NCBI GenBank assembly: GCA_016708105.1
Contig: JADJGJ010000001.1
Span: forward strand, 2,418,001 to 2,482,000
DNA from: Crocinitomicaceae bacterium
GTDB taxonomy: Bacteria; Bacteroidota; Bacteroidia; Flavobacteriales_D; Crocinitomicaceae
DNA length: 64,000 bases
Direction: 5' to 3'
Positions within the stretch are counted from its first letter, which is position 1. Every line of letters begins with the position of its first letter. Under the pieces are notes generated by a model. It searched no databases. It was given only the letters and a program-made list of their open reading frames with translations, and was not told the origin of the DNA. The translations under genes were made by a program, and so were the position numbers. This document shows, piece after piece, positions 16,665 to 26,266 of this stretch.

Positions 16665-19600
16665 TTAATTTCTATTCAGCGTTGCGGCCTCTGTTTCATC
16701 TTGCCATTGGTATTCAGAAATCGGTTGTCCATCGCGAGAATAGGTGATAGTTCCGTAACGGGTTTGTACTTTTTCATAGTTATAACCGGTTCCGTTAATT
16801 ACTACAATGCGGCGGACGATGTATTTAGACAATAATCCATTTTCATCATTAATGGCAAATACTTCTTCAGTTACCCCTTCAGGATATTTCTCACCCAATT
16901 CATTTTTCATAGGTGGATTATCTTTTACAGTCTCTTCGTGTTTTACTTCTTCAATATAATCTTCAGTAACCGCCACCTCTTCATTATTGCCATCAGAGAT
17001 GGTTTTATTTTCTTCTACAATATCTTCCACTGCATCATTGGTTTCATCAGAATTCATGGTAGCTTTATTATCTGCCTGAGTATCAAAATTAGCTTTTTGA
17101 TCAGTGAGTGTTTCCGTATTGTCTTTGGTGATGTGGCTATTATCTTCATTCAGTTCTGAAAGATTGTCTTTGTAATCTTGCAATTCAAGATCAATTTCAA
17201 CCACATTCTCTTCGTAGTCTTGTCGTGGTTGATCATTGCCTGCGTTTTGTTCTTCAATCACAATTTCCAAATCATCTAATTTATCATCTGAAGTGTTCAC
17301 CACATTATTTTGATCATTGGAATTATCACTGGTATTTTCTTCAATTAGCAATTCGGTATCTTCAACTTTTTCTTCTGTCTCTTGACGAGGGATGTCATTA
17401 TCCATATTGTTCTGTTCAATATCAATAGACATTTTTTCTTCATAGGTTTTTGACTCAAAGGTTTCATCATACTGATCGTCCGCAATGTTGCGGTCAGAAT
17501 TTTCTTTATCAACAGTATAATCACTAAGCTCTTCAGCAGACTCTTCTCTAGGAATATCATTATTTACATTTTCAGCAATGCGTTCGTCAATGAGAACTTC
17601 AGTATTTTCTTTAACGTCCATTACTTCATCTTCCTGGCTCCAACTGTTTTGATTATTTTCATTGATGAGCACTACGTTCAAATCTTCAACATACACCTCT
17701 GTATTTTTTCGCTCAACATCATTGTTCGGATCGTTGGTGATGTTTTCAATTTGCATTACCTCAACGTAATCTGTTCCTTCATGCACTTCATTAGTTTGAT
17801 CATTGGTATTGCTGCGTTCTTCGTATTCGTTTTCAACTTTTATTCGTTCAACATCAGCGAGGTATTCTTCTCTTGGATGATCATCTTCATCATTGCGCTC
17901 TTCAATTTCAATATTCATATTAGTTACGCCCTGATTGGTGAGATGCATATCATTTTCATTGGTTCTTCCCCAATCATATTCTTCTTCTTCCAAGGTGATT
18001 TGCATATCAATTACTTCCAGATTAGCCTCGGTTCTGTGTACTTCAGCACTCCATTCCTTTTCTTCCAAATCCTGGTTAATTTTGTTTGCTTCGTTGGTAG
18101 TTTCAAATGATTCATTGGTTTGAATATCGGAATTAGCAGTGTTTTCATCTTCAGCAGAAACGCGTTGTTGCTCTACTTTTTGATTCACCATGAATTGTCG
18201 CTGATCTTCAGCCTCAAGCAATTGTGCTTCAATATCTACTTCAGTTGTATTTACCGGATCACCATAATCAGGCAGTGGATTAGAATCTTGCACGCAACGT
18301 TTTGGATCTATCAGACAAACCAATTCATCTAATTTCACTTTTGGATACGGATCAGACGGCTTCAATGAAAGCGCACGTTCGTATAATGATTTTGCCTTGG
18401 TGTAATTTTTTGCAGCAAAATACTCATCTGCTTTTTTGATAATTTTTTGATATTCTGCTTCAATTTCAGTTGTTGATTGTTGCTGCTGATTTTTATCAAT
18501 GATGGCAATTTGATCACGGCAGTATTTATCATCTTTAATATCGAGCGCTTTTAGGTAATATTCTTTTGCTTCTTTCCATTGAGATTTTTCAAAATACGTA
18601 TTGGCTTGTAAAACATATTTATCAAATTCACTTTGTGATTTTTGGTTATCCAGCAATTGATTTATTTCTGCAATGCGTTTCTGCACGTAAGTATCACCGG
18701 GCTTCATGGTGAGGGCGCGTTTATAATAATCAAGTGCTTTTAGGTAATCACCTTCATCAAATTTCTTTTGAGCTGCGGTAAGAATTTTTTGATATTCCTG
18801 TTCAGCTTCATCAACTGATTTTTCTTTTTCTCTGCGTTCCGCCTCTTGAATCTGATTGGTTGCATACGCATCATTTGGCTTTACACCTAATGCTTGCTGA
18901 TACACCGGAATTGATTCAAGATATTTACCTTGATTGAAGAGTGCATCTGCCTGAGAAATATAATTGTTGTATTCGGTGTCTTGCTGTTGAACCTGATTCT
19001 GTTCATTCATTTTTGTATTGATCTCAGAGATGCGTCCTTGTGGATATGGTTCGCCCGGTTTTTTCAATAATGCTTCTTTATATTTTGCCAGTGCTACTGT
19101 CCAGTTTTGAGAATTGAATGCAATGTCTGCCTCTTTGATCAGCGCGTTATATTCATTCTCTAATTTCTGTTGCTCTTGTTGCGAGTTTTGTCTTTCTGTT
19201 TTGATGCGGTTAATCTCATCAATCATCTGTTTTGGATACGGGTCATATGCTTTAAGATTCAAGGCATTATTATAATAAACGAGTGCTTCATCCAAGCGAT
19301 CTTCTTTTTTCAAATTGTCTGCTTTCTGAACAATTTTCTGATAATTGGCTTCTACCTCAGCATCAGTTTCAAGCTTCATTTGTTTTTCAATCTCAGTAAT
19401 CTGATTAGTTGCGTAAGTATCATTTGGCTTAATCATCAACGCTTCACGATATAATTCTCTGGCCGATTCCCATGACTTAGCAGTAAACGCCGCATCAGCC
19501 TCTCCAATTTTTGATTTGTATCGTTGCTCTTGCTGTTCTTGTTCACTCTGTTGAGAAATCAATGTATTCAACTGCCCAATTTTTTGTGAAATGGAAGGAT

Positions 19601-21869
19601 CAGGTTTGATCTTAATCGCTTCCTGATAACTTGCCAATGCCTTTTGGTAGTCTTTTGAATTATACGCTGCATCACCGGCAGCAACAAAATCTTTAAACTG
19701 CTGTTCTTTCTCTGCCTGTTCTTTCTGCGTTTGCAATTTTTGTTTTATCTCAGAAATTTTTTGTTGCGGATAGGTTTCAGAACTTTTAATTGCGCTTGCC
19801 TCTTCATACTTAGCAAGCGCTGCTTCTAAATTCCCGGCTTTATAAAGTGCATCAGCTTCTTTGATTGCGGCATCATATTTTGCTTGCAGTTGTTGCTCAT
19901 TCTGCGTTTTTGAAATCAGGTCATCAATCTCTTTAATTTTTGTTTGTATGGCAGGGTCTTGTTTTAGCTCATACGCTTTTTGATAGTACATTTTTGCATT
20001 GGTATAATCTTTTGCATTGAAGTATTGATCAGCCTTTGCCATGTAATCTTTATACTGCTGTTCAAGCTGCGCCTGTTTTTGCTCTTCTTCCTGAATTTTT
20101 TTAATGTCGTTGATTTTTTGCGTAGCCGCCGAATCACCTGGTTTCAACGCCAATGCCTTAGTATACCTGTCAATGGCTGCCGTATAATCTTTGATGTTTT
20201 TCAAATCATCTCCTTCTTTCATGAAGGCTTGATAATCTTTTTCAAGTTGCTCAGCTTTCTGCTGATCTGCCAGAATTTTATCAATGGCAATGATTTGATT
20301 TTTTGGATCAGCCTGATCAGGTTTCACATCACTGGCTTGCTGATATTTTTGTTTTGCTTCAAGATATTTTTTCTGATCAAAGAGGGCTTTTGCCTCGGTC
20401 ATGTATCGGTTATATTCTTCATTCTTCTGAGTTTCCAGACTTTGTTTTTCCAATTCTTTATTACAGATATCAATTTTAGCCAATGCGGTTGGATCATTTG
20501 GTTTGAGTACCAATGCGGCCTCAAATTTTTGTTTTGCACTGGCCCAATTTTTTTGTGTGATGAAGGTTTCTCCTTCGGTCATTAATTTTTTATAATCTGC
20601 TTCTAATTTTTGCGCAGCATCTTTTTCTTCTTGTTGTTTTTTGAGGATTTCATCAATTTTAGCAATTTGTGCAGTTGCTGTAGGATCGCCTTGTTTAACA
20701 CCTAAAGCTTCAGTATATTTTTGTCTGGCAACAGTATAATTTTGTGTATTGAAAGCAGCATCAGCCTCTTTCATGAGGGTTTGATATTTGGCTTCTAATT
20801 CTTTTTCTTTAGCCTCAGCCTGCTCTTTTTCAAGTTTGAGTTTTTTAGCCTGATCTAATTTAGCTTGTACTGCAGGGTCCGCTTTAATTGCGAGTGCTGC
20901 AGTATACTTGGTAATTGCATCGTCATACAATTTTGAATTCATGGCGACATCACCTTCAGCCACCAATTTGTTGAATTGATCAGCTTGCTCTTTTTGTTTG
21001 TTGAGTTCTTGCTCAATCAGTGCAATCTGACCTTGAACGTAAGTATCGGTTGGTTTAATTGCAAGACATTCTTTATACAAGGCAAGAGCCTCTTCATATT
21101 TTTTGCCCGTGTAGGCAATTTTTGCTTGCTCTAATTTTGCCGCATACGCTTTGGCATCCGCATCTGCTTTCTCTTTGTCTGCTTTTTTCTTTTTGGCTTC
21201 ATCTAATTTTGCTTGTGCTGTTGGATCACCCGGAATTACGCGCAGGGCTGACTCAAATTGCGTGATGGCGATGTCATATTTCTCTGTTGTCATCGCGTCA
21301 TTCCCTGCCTTCATGTAGGCTGCATAATCTTCTTGACGCTTTTTCTCTTCTGCCTCTTTCTTTTCGTTTTCAAGGCGTTGTTGTTCCATTTGTTTCTTCA
21401 GAGCTTCAATTCTCTTGAGCATCTCATTGGAATAGGACGGATCATGATTGACATATCCGGCTTCATCTATGGTAAACTTAGCCATGGGCGTGGTTTCTAA
21501 AAAAGCAAAATCAACCCCGTCTACCTTTTTGAAGATAGACACTTCCATATCTCTGTAAAGATCTTTTGGCAAATCTTCAGGGTATTTGTAGGTCGCATCA
21601 ATGTATACCTGCTTTGTAACAAATCCTTCTTTTTTAATATAAATTGTGTAGGTATGATTGATAGGAAGATCAACAATCGGGCACTTACCATTGGAAGCTG
21701 TTGTGGTTGTTTCAAATGCTCTCCCGTCTTGAAGAATTTCAATTGTTGCTCCGGCTAATTTTTTTCCAAGGTCATCATCATTTACAATAGCATAAAAATG
21801 AATCATGGGATCCTGCGCCTTCACAAGCCCTGACACCAATAGCAATATAAGCAGTAAAAACCGTTGCAT
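16665..21869 (-). CDS. Giant secreted TPR-repeat protein with acidic Asn/Glu-rich region
   Basis: A 1734-residue protein with a signal peptide (cleavage after KAQ, ~19). Residues ~22-125 form a carboxypeptidase-regulatory-like beta domain (AGATIEILQDGRAFE, TYTIYIKKEGFVTK). A Lys/Glu coiled coil follows (~145-180). I count 17 degenerate TPR-like units of ~59 residues (~180-1186), each with a helix pair and an ALxxKPxDxYxxxQIxEI-type end. Residues ~1195-1655 are an Asn/Asp/Glu-rich low-complexity region in which (N/D)D-x-PR-(Q/E)-(E/D) recurs. The end is a conserved globular ~75-residue domain (YPEGVTEEVFAINDENG). Probably a periplasmic or surface scaffold; no enzyme motif is seen. apbE follows on the same strand. 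Confidence 0.88.
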   Translation of the reverse strand: MQRFLLLILLLVSGLVKAQDPMIHFYAIVNDDDLGKKLAGATIEILQDGRAFETTTTASNGKCPIVDLPINHTYTIYIKKEGFVTKQVYIDATYKYPEDLPKDLYRDMEVSIFKKVDGVDFAFLETTPMAKFTIDEAGYVNHDPSYSNEMLKRIEALKKQMEQQRLENEKKEAEEKKRQEDYAAYMKAGNDAMTTEKYDIAITQFESALRVIPGDPTAQAKLDEAKKKKADKEKADADAKAYAAKLEQAKIAYTGKKYEEALALYKECLAIKPTDTYVQGQIALIEQELNKQKEQADQFNKLVAEGDVAMNSKLYDDAITKYTAALAIKADPAVQAKLDQAKKLKLEKEQAEAKEKELEAKYQTLMKEADAAFNTQNYTVARQKYTEALGVKQGDPTATAQIAKIDEILKKQQEEKDAAQKLEADYKKLMTEGETFITQKNWASAKQKFEAALVLKPNDPTALAKIDICNKELEKQSLETQKNEEYNRYMTEAKALFDQKKYLEAKQKYQQASDVKPDQADPKNQIIAIDKILADQQKAEQLEKDYQAFMKEGDDLKNIKDYTAAIDRYTKALALKPGDSAATQKINDIKKIQEEEQKQAQLEQQYKDYMAKADQYFNAKDYTNAKMYYQKAYELKQDPAIQTKIKEIDDLISKTQNEQQLQAKYDAAIKEADALYKAGNLEAALAKYEEASAIKSSETYPQQKISEIKQKLQTQKEQAEKEQQFKDFVAAGDAAYNSKDYQKALASYQEAIKIKPDPSISQKIGQLNTLISQQSEQEQQEQRYKSKIGEADAAFTAKSWESARELYREALMIKPNDTYATNQITEIEKQMKLETDAEVEANYQKIVQKADNLKKEDRLDEALVYYNNALNLKAYDPYPKQMIDEINRIKTERQNSQQEQQKLENEYNALIKEADIAFNSQNWTVALAKYKEALLKKPGEPYPQGRISEINTKMNEQNQVQQQDTEYNNYISQADALFNQGKYLESIPVYQQALGVKPNDAYATNQIQEAERREKEKSVDEAEQEYQKILTAAQKKFDEGDYLKALDYYKRALTMKPGDTYVQKRIAEINQLLDNQKSQSEFDKYVLQANTYFEKSQWKEAKEYYLKALDIKDDKYCRDQIAIIDKNQQQQSTTEIEAEYQKIIKKADEYFAAKNYTKAKSLYERALSLKPSDPYPKVKLDELVCLIDPKRCVQDSNPLPDYGDPVNTTEVDIEAQLLEAEDQRQFMVNQKVEQQRVSAEDENTANSDIQTNESFETTNEANKINQDLEEKEWSAEVHRTEANLEVIDMQITLEEEEYDWGRTNENDMHLTNQGVTNMNIEIEERNDEDDHPREEYLADVERIKVENEYEERSNTNDQTNEVHEGTDYVEVMQIENITNDPNNDVERKNTEVYVEDLNVVLINENNQNSWSQEDEVMDVKENTEVLIDERIAENVNNDIPREESAEELSDYTVDKENSDRNIADDQYDETFESKTYEEKMSIDIEQNNMDNDIPRQETEEKVEDTELLIEENTSDNSNDQNNVVNTSDDKLDDLEIVIEEQNAGNDQPRQDYEENVVEIDLELQDYKDNLSELNEDNSHITKDNTETLTDQKANFDTQADNKATMNSDETNDAVEDIVEENKTISDGNNEEVAVTEDYIEEVKHEETVKDNPPMKNELGEKYPEGVTEEVFAINDENGLLSKYIVRRIVVINGTGYNYEKVQTRYGTITYSRDGQPISEYQWQDETEAATLNRN

Positions 21870-22107
21870 TTAATCTATTATACCTTGTTCAACTAAAAAG
21901 GTTCATTTTATTTTTACTCATTACAAATCAACATCTTAACATTGTTGTGTTGCAAAATTTCAATGTCACCAAAGCAATAAGACATTGAATTCTGATACAT
22001 TCGTTAATTGCAGTGTAATACACAAATATCTGAAAAAAAGCCGGACACTGTTGCGGTATAACACGAAAAGCAAGAAAAGTTAACGAAAATCAATCCCTGA
22101 TTTCAAC

Positions 22108-22938
22108 ATGAAACCACCTGAAAAACGAATTACGGAATCAGAATCATCGTATAAAAATTTAGAAAAACTGAGTATTGGCGAGCTTTTGACCAATATTAAC
22201 CGAGAAGATAAAACGGTTCCGTTGGCTGTTGAAAAAATATTGCCGGACATAGAACGCTTTGTTGTGATGGCATTACAAAGGATGAAAACCGGAGGACGAC
22301 TTTTTTATATAGGAGCAGGCACCAGCGGACGCCTTGGAATTGTTGATGCATCTGAATGTCCACCCACATTTGGTGTTCCGCATGGATTGGTTATTGGCAT
22401 AATTGCCGGCGGAGATCAAGCCATACGCAAAGCCGTTGAATTTGCTGAAGATGACAGGCAACAAGGCTGGAAAGATTTACAGGAACATAAAATTTCAGAA
22501 AATGATTGCCTGGTAGGTATTGCGGCTTCAGGCAGCACGCCTTATGTGTGCGGAGCCATTGAAACTGCTCGTGAAAAAGGAATTTTGACCGGTGCCATCA
22601 CGTGTAATCCGGGCAGTGAATTAAGTCGCGTAGCAGAATATGCCATGGTACCTGTTGTAGGTCCCGAATTTGTCACCGGATCAACTCGCATGAAATCAGG
22701 CACCGCACAAAAATTAGTCCTCAACATGATTTCTACCAGCCTGATGATTGGTCTTGGCCGTGTTAAAGGAAACCGCATGGTGGATATGCAACTCAGCAAT
22801 AATAAATTGGTTGATCGGGGAACACGCATGTTGATGGATGAATTACATATTGACTATGAAACCGCAAACCGTTTATTGCAAACACATGGAAACGTGCGCA
22901 AAGCAATTATTGCCTGGGAGAATAAGTTGAAAGGGTGA
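22108..22938 (+). CDS. murQ: N-acetylmuramic acid 6-phosphate etherase
   Basis: A 276-residue SIS-fold lyase that cleaves the lactyl ether of MurNAc-6-phosphate to GlcNAc-6-phosphate and D-lactate, a step in cell-wall sugar recycling. Signatures: FYIGAGTSGRLGIVDASECP near residues 66-85 (substrate phosphate loop), VGIAASGSTPYVCGA (second SIS motif), EFVTGSTRMKSGTAQKLVLN, and the C-terminal helical domain starting LDRGTRM-like VDRGTRMLMDELH. Full length. The last ~14 codons plus ~98 bp downstream are duplicated at 23612-23752. Other peptidoglycan recycling genes are not adjacent. Confidence 0.95.
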   Translation: MKPPEKRITESESSYKNLEKLSIGELLTNINREDKTVPLAVEKILPDIERFVVMALQRMKTGGRLFYIGAGTSGRLGIVDASECPPTFGVPHGLVIGIIAGGDQAIRKAVEFAEDDRQQGWKDLQEHKISENDCLVGIAASGSTPYVCGAIETAREKGILTGAITCNPGSELSRVAEYAMVPVVGPEFVTGSTRMKSGTAQKLVLNMISTSLMIGLGRVKGNRMVDMQLSNNKLVDRGTRMLMDELHIDYETANRLLQTHGNVRKAIIAWENKLKG

Positions 22939-23036
22939 TGAATTGTTTGCGATTTAAATCAAATTTATACCAATGATTTTTTACGTTACGGTTGTCAATG
23001 TAGGCGCAGGTCGCGACGTGCGCCTACATTAACAAC
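22896..23036. repeat. Direct repeat copy 1: murQ 3' end plus palindrome
   Basis: 141 bp matching 23612-23752 without gaps and with three mismatches. It covers the last codons of murQ, the stop codon and an intergenic palindrome with a TCGCGACGTG centre (imperfect here, perfect in copy 2). The two copies flank the toxin-antitoxin remnant. Confidence 0.97.
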
Positions 23037-23086
23037 GGGAGGTTTGAGTATTTTTTCATATATTTAATGTATCAATTTCAATAACC

Positions 23087-23296
23087 ATGGCTACAATCAC
23101 AATTACCTCAGATCAACTTGACAACAACAGGTTGGATGCCATTAAAGCATTTCTTGGAGCATTAAAAATTAAATACGAAATCTCTAACGATTACGATATT
23201 CCACAGGAACATAAAAACCTAGTTCAAGAGCGCATTAAAAAAAACAAAAAGCCGGTGAACTGGAAAGATGTAAAAGACAATTTTGATGGAATTTAA
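23087..23296 (+). CDS. DUF2683-type antitoxin
   Basis: A 69-residue protein starting MATITIT, with an N-terminal strand followed by a helix (LDAIKAFLGALKIKYEI) and a charged C-terminus (RIKKNKKPVNWKDVKDNFDGI). This is the usual look of small DUF2683 antitoxins paired with RelE/ParE toxins in Bacteroidota. The downstream toxin gene overlaps by 11 bp, typical of a toxin-antitoxin operon. The antitoxin would bind and block the toxin and probably repress the promoter. The frame is intact even though the toxin is broken. Confidence 0.78.
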   Translation: MATITITSDQLDNNRLDAIKAFLGALKIKYEISNDYDIPQEHKNLVQERIKKNKKPVNWKDVKDNFDGI

Positions 23297-23578
23297 AATT
23301 GACCCTGCTGCGTTAGCAGATATACAGCAAGAGATTAATTATTACAATTCAAAACAAAAAGGACTTGGAAAAAAATACCATGCTGAAGTAAAAAAGTTCT
23401 TTTCGGCAATTCAGAAAATCCCTTTTACCAGACCCGATATGAAAATGTAAGGTGTCTACCGCTAAAAAAGTTCCCCGCCATGATTCATTTCACAGTTGAT
23501 GAAAAAGCTGATGTTATAGTTGTGTGGGCTGTTCTTAATACTTACCTTGATCCTAAGAAGAATTGGAAGAAAAAGTGA
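23286..23578 (+). pseudogene. RelE/ParE family toxin, disrupted by a one-base frameshift
   Basis: Starting at ATG 23286, the frame reads as a RelE/ParE toxin N-terminus (MEFKIDPAALADIQQEINYY) but stops at 23448-23450. From 23423 the other frame continues the family pattern: FYQTRYENVRCLPLKKFPAM, then IHFTVDEKADVIVVWAVLN, ending with TGA at 23576-23578. Adding one T to the TTTT run at 23423-23426 restores a 97-residue protein. Either the toxin is inactivated, which would leave an orphan antitoxin, or this is a homopolymer sequencing error. Confidence 0.88.
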
Positions 23579-23611
23579 AATTGATTTTCAAATAGTGACA
23601 TAAATCAAGAG

Positions 23612-23752
23612 GCGCAAAGCAATTATTGCCTGGGAGAATAAGTTGAAATGGTGATGAATTGTTTGCGATTTAAATCAAATTTATACCAATGATTTTTTAC
23701 GTTACGGTTGTTAATGTAGGCGCAGGTCGCGACCTGCGCCTACATTAACAAC
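23612..23752. repeat. Direct repeat copy 2: duplicated murQ 3' end plus perfect 38-bp palindrome
   Basis: 138 of 141 bases are identical to 22896-23036. It contains a non-functional copy of the murQ C-terminal codons and a perfect 38-bp palindrome at 23711-23748 centred on GGTCGCGACC. It sits between the toxin remnant and the convergent M16 peptidase gene. Confidence 0.97.
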
Positions 23753-23771
23753 AAGAAAAACACACCCTTTT

Positions 23772-25031
23772 TCACCCTGCCACAACCTCTACCATGTGAG
23801 CACGGTCAAAATATTTTTTGGCAAGATTCATCAGATCATCTGACGTAATTTTATGAATAGCCTGAATGAAATCATTGTAATACGAAACATTCAGTTCATT
23901 GAACCAGATATTTTTAAAGCTGTCCATCATAGCTGCCGCACCGTCTGACTGACGAAGAAATTCACCGAGCATATAATTTTTTACTCGTTCCAATTCATCA
24001 GCAGGAATCGGCTCATTTTTCAGTCTATCTAATTCCACATAAATTTCATGAATAGTTGCCTCTGTCACTTCTTTTGCCACTTCAGTTGAAACAAAAAAGT
24101 AGGCCTGATCTTCTAATACCGCAACGGCTGAACCAATACCATAGGTGTATCCTTTATCTTCACGAATATTGGCCATGAGCCGTGAACCAAAATATCCACC
24201 GAGAATGGTGTCCAGCACCTGCAAACCAAAATAATCTTCATGTTTTTTATTCACTGCAATGCGCCCGATTCGAATAGCTGATTGTATTGCATCTTTCTTC
24301 TCAACATAGGTTCTTCCTGTTACTGAGTGTGCAGGTTTTTTTTCATACACGGGTTTTGTTTTTCCCAAATGTGAAGTCCAAGCACGAATTTCATCAATGA
24401 ATTTTTCATCTACATCACCGACTAAAAACAGTACCGGTTTTGCATTGAGGTAAAACGACGTATAAAAGGCAAGTAAATCTTCTCTTGTCAAGGCATTGAA
24501 ATCTGATAATTCAGCTGCTTGCCCGTATGGATTATCTGTACCAAAAAGACAAGCATTGAATTTGCGCTGACATAAAAATTTTACTTTTTCAGAATCAATT
24601 TTAAATCTTGACAAAGCAATATTTAATTCTTCATCAAACTCTTTTTGCGGGAATTCACAAGACAAAAACGCATCAGAAAAAACACGAAAAATAGCGCTGA
24701 TATTTTCACGCAAACCATAAATGCTGATAGCTGCATGATCTTTGTCTGCCTCATCTTGAACAAAGCCGCCGTAAAAATCAATTTCTTCTGAAATAGTGCG
24801 CGCCGACTTAGTTGCATTACCACTCAGCAATAATTTATTGGTAAAACCTGCTACTAATTTTTTTGTCTGATATTTGGTGCCGGCGTACCACTCAATTTCT
24901 AATTTGACTGATTCATCTTTCACCTCTTTCATCCAAAAAAGCGTGACATCATTTTCAAGTTTTATTTCTTGTGGCAATACCAGATCTAACTGTTTTGCCT
25001 TTACAATTTCAGGTGCTGTATTACGGTTCAT
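23772..25031 (-). CDS. M16 family peptidase-like protein, non-catalytic subunit
   Basis: A 419-residue protein with the M16 (pitrilysin/MPP) fold but no HxxEH zinc motif: the corresponding place reads VAGFTNKLLLSGN. It keeps the substrate-binding Arg/Tyr signature late in the chain (GSRLMANIREDKGYTYGIGS, near residues 275-295), typical of the inactive partner of M16 heterodimers. The ATG overlaps the stop of the upstream active subunit (ATGA). Together they would form a two-chain protease chamber that degrades or processes peptides. No signal peptide is seen, so the pair is probably cytoplasmic. Confidence 0.9.
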   Translation of the reverse strand: MNRNTAPEIVKAKQLDLVLPQEIKLENDVTLFWMKEVKDESVKLEIEWYAGTKYQTKKLVAGFTNKLLLSGNATKSARTISEEIDFYGGFVQDEADKDHAAISIYGLRENISAIFRVFSDAFLSCEFPQKEFDEELNIALSRFKIDSEKVKFLCQRKFNACLFGTDNPYGQAAELSDFNALTREDLLAFYTSFYLNAKPVLFLVGDVDEKFIDEIRAWTSHLGKTKPVYEKKPAHSVTGRTYVEKKDAIQSAIRIGRIAVNKKHEDYFGLQVLDTILGGYFGSRLMANIREDKGYTYGIGSAVAVLEDQAYFFVSTEVAKEVTEATIHEIYVELDRLKNEPIPADELERVKNYMLGEFLRQSDGAAAMMDSFKNIWFNELNVSYYNDFIQAIHKITSDDLMNLAKKYFDRAHMVEVVAG

Positions 25032-26266
25032 TTTTTGGCTGTAATCATTAAGGTGGATAAATTTTCTTTGCGGAAAACAGATTTACAAAAATGCTGTATT
25101 TCATCTGCCGTGATGGCATCATACTTATTCAGCTCATCATTGACCAGTTCTGCCTTGCCAAGTAATTCAAAAAATGCAATATTCATCACGCGGTTCATCA
25201 AACTTTGCTCAGAAAATACTTTGCTGGTTTTGAATTTATTTTTCACTTTGATGAGTTCATTTGCTTCTATTTTTTCATCTGCCATCATCATCAACTGATT
25301 CCAGATTTCTTCTTTTGCTGTTTCAAAACTTATTCCTTCATTCATATTACCTGAAACAAGGAATAATCCATCTTCCCACCCACCGGAAATATAAGCTGAT
25401 ATAGATGAAAATAATTTTTTCTCTGCAATGAGCGCATGATATAATCTTGATGACTTGCCACGCGATAAAATATCAGAAGCCAAATCACCCAAGTAATGTT
25501 CCTTTGTCATGCGATGCCCCATTCTGAACGCCATATAAATTGCTGAAGACGGCACTTCACGTTCAACTCGCAATTCACGCTCTTCATGCTGAGGAGGCTC
25601 AGGTGCAAGATTTCTTTTATTGTCACCGCGTGCAGGAATAGAACCAAACCATTTTTGCGCTAATTCTTTTACATGATCTAATGTTGTGTTTCCACCAACA
25701 ACCAAAATTGCATTATCAGGTCCGTAATATTTAAAGAAGAAAGATTTTACATCTTCCATTACCGCTTGTTCAATATGGCTGATTTCTTTACCAATAGTTG
25801 CCCATTGATACGGGTGCTGTTTATAAATAAGCGGACGAAATAATAACCAAACATCGCCGTAAGGCTGATTCAAATAACGCTGTTTAAATTCTTCTATTAC
25901 CACGTTGCGCTGCACTTCCAAACTTTTATCTGTAAACGCAAGTTCAAGCATCCGATCACTTTCTAACCAAAAAGCAGTTTCCAAATTTTGCACCGGAAGA
26001 ATATCATAATAATTGGTGATATCATTATTGGTAAACGCATTACATTCACCACCGGCCAACTGCAAAGGATTATCAAAACTTTCAATATTTTTTGACCCGC
26101 CAAACATAAGATGCTCGAATAAATGTGCAAACCCGGTGCGATTTGGATCCTCATCTCGCGCACCGACATTGTACAAAATATTCACCACCGCCATAGGGGT
26201 TGTTTCATCCCGGTGAAAAATTACTTTCAATCCGTTTTCAAGTGTAAATCTTTCAAATGTGATCAT
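25028..26266 (-). CDS. M16 family zinc metallopeptidase, catalytic subunit
   Basis: A 412-residue peptidase with the inverted zinc motif HLFEHLMF (H-x-x-E-H) near residues 46-52 and the downstream third-ligand glutamate in RNVVIEEFKQR. It begins directly with the fold (FERFTLENGLKVIFHRDET) without a signal peptide. It is the middle gene of a three-gene operon, overlapping both neighbours by 4 bp (ATGA). The catalytic site is complete here and absent in the downstream partner, so the two are expected to work as a heterodimer. Confidence 0.93.
   Translation of the reverse strand: MITFERFTLENGLKVIFHRDETTPMAVVNILYNVGARDEDPNRTGFAHLFEHLMFGGSKNIESFDNPLQLAGGECNAFTNNDITNYYDILPVQNLETAFWLESDRMLELAFTDKSLEVQRNVVIEEFKQRYLNQPYGDVWLLFRPLIYKQHPYQWATIGKEISHIEQAVMEDVKSFFFKYYGPDNAILVVGGNTTLDHVKELAQKWFGSIPARGDNKRNLAPEPPQHEERELRVEREVPSSAIYMAFRMGHRMTKEHYLGDLASDILSRGKSSRLYHALIAEKKLFSSISAYISGGWEDGLFLVSGNMNEGISFETAKEEIWNQLMMMADEKIEANELIKVKNKFKTSKVFSEQSLMNRVMNIAFFELLGKAELVNDELNKYDAITADEIQHFCKSVFRKENLSTLMITAKK

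Noticed and set aside
17649..18110. 153-residue plus-strand ORF
   Set aside because: Antisense to the acidic Asn/Glu-rich region of the TPR protein; Ile/Phe-rich composition follows from the complement.
19980..20585. 201-residue plus-strand ORF
   Set aside because: Antisense shadow of the TPR gene; its hydrophobic composition is the complement of Lys/Glu-rich helices.
23087..23296. Complete functional toxin-antitoxin system
   Set aside because: The toxin frame is interrupted at 23448-23450 unless a base is restored, so only the antitoxin can be called intact.
22896..23752. Insertion sequence around the TA genes
   Set aside because: No transposase frame, no terminal inverted repeats; the flanks are direct repeats of murQ DNA.
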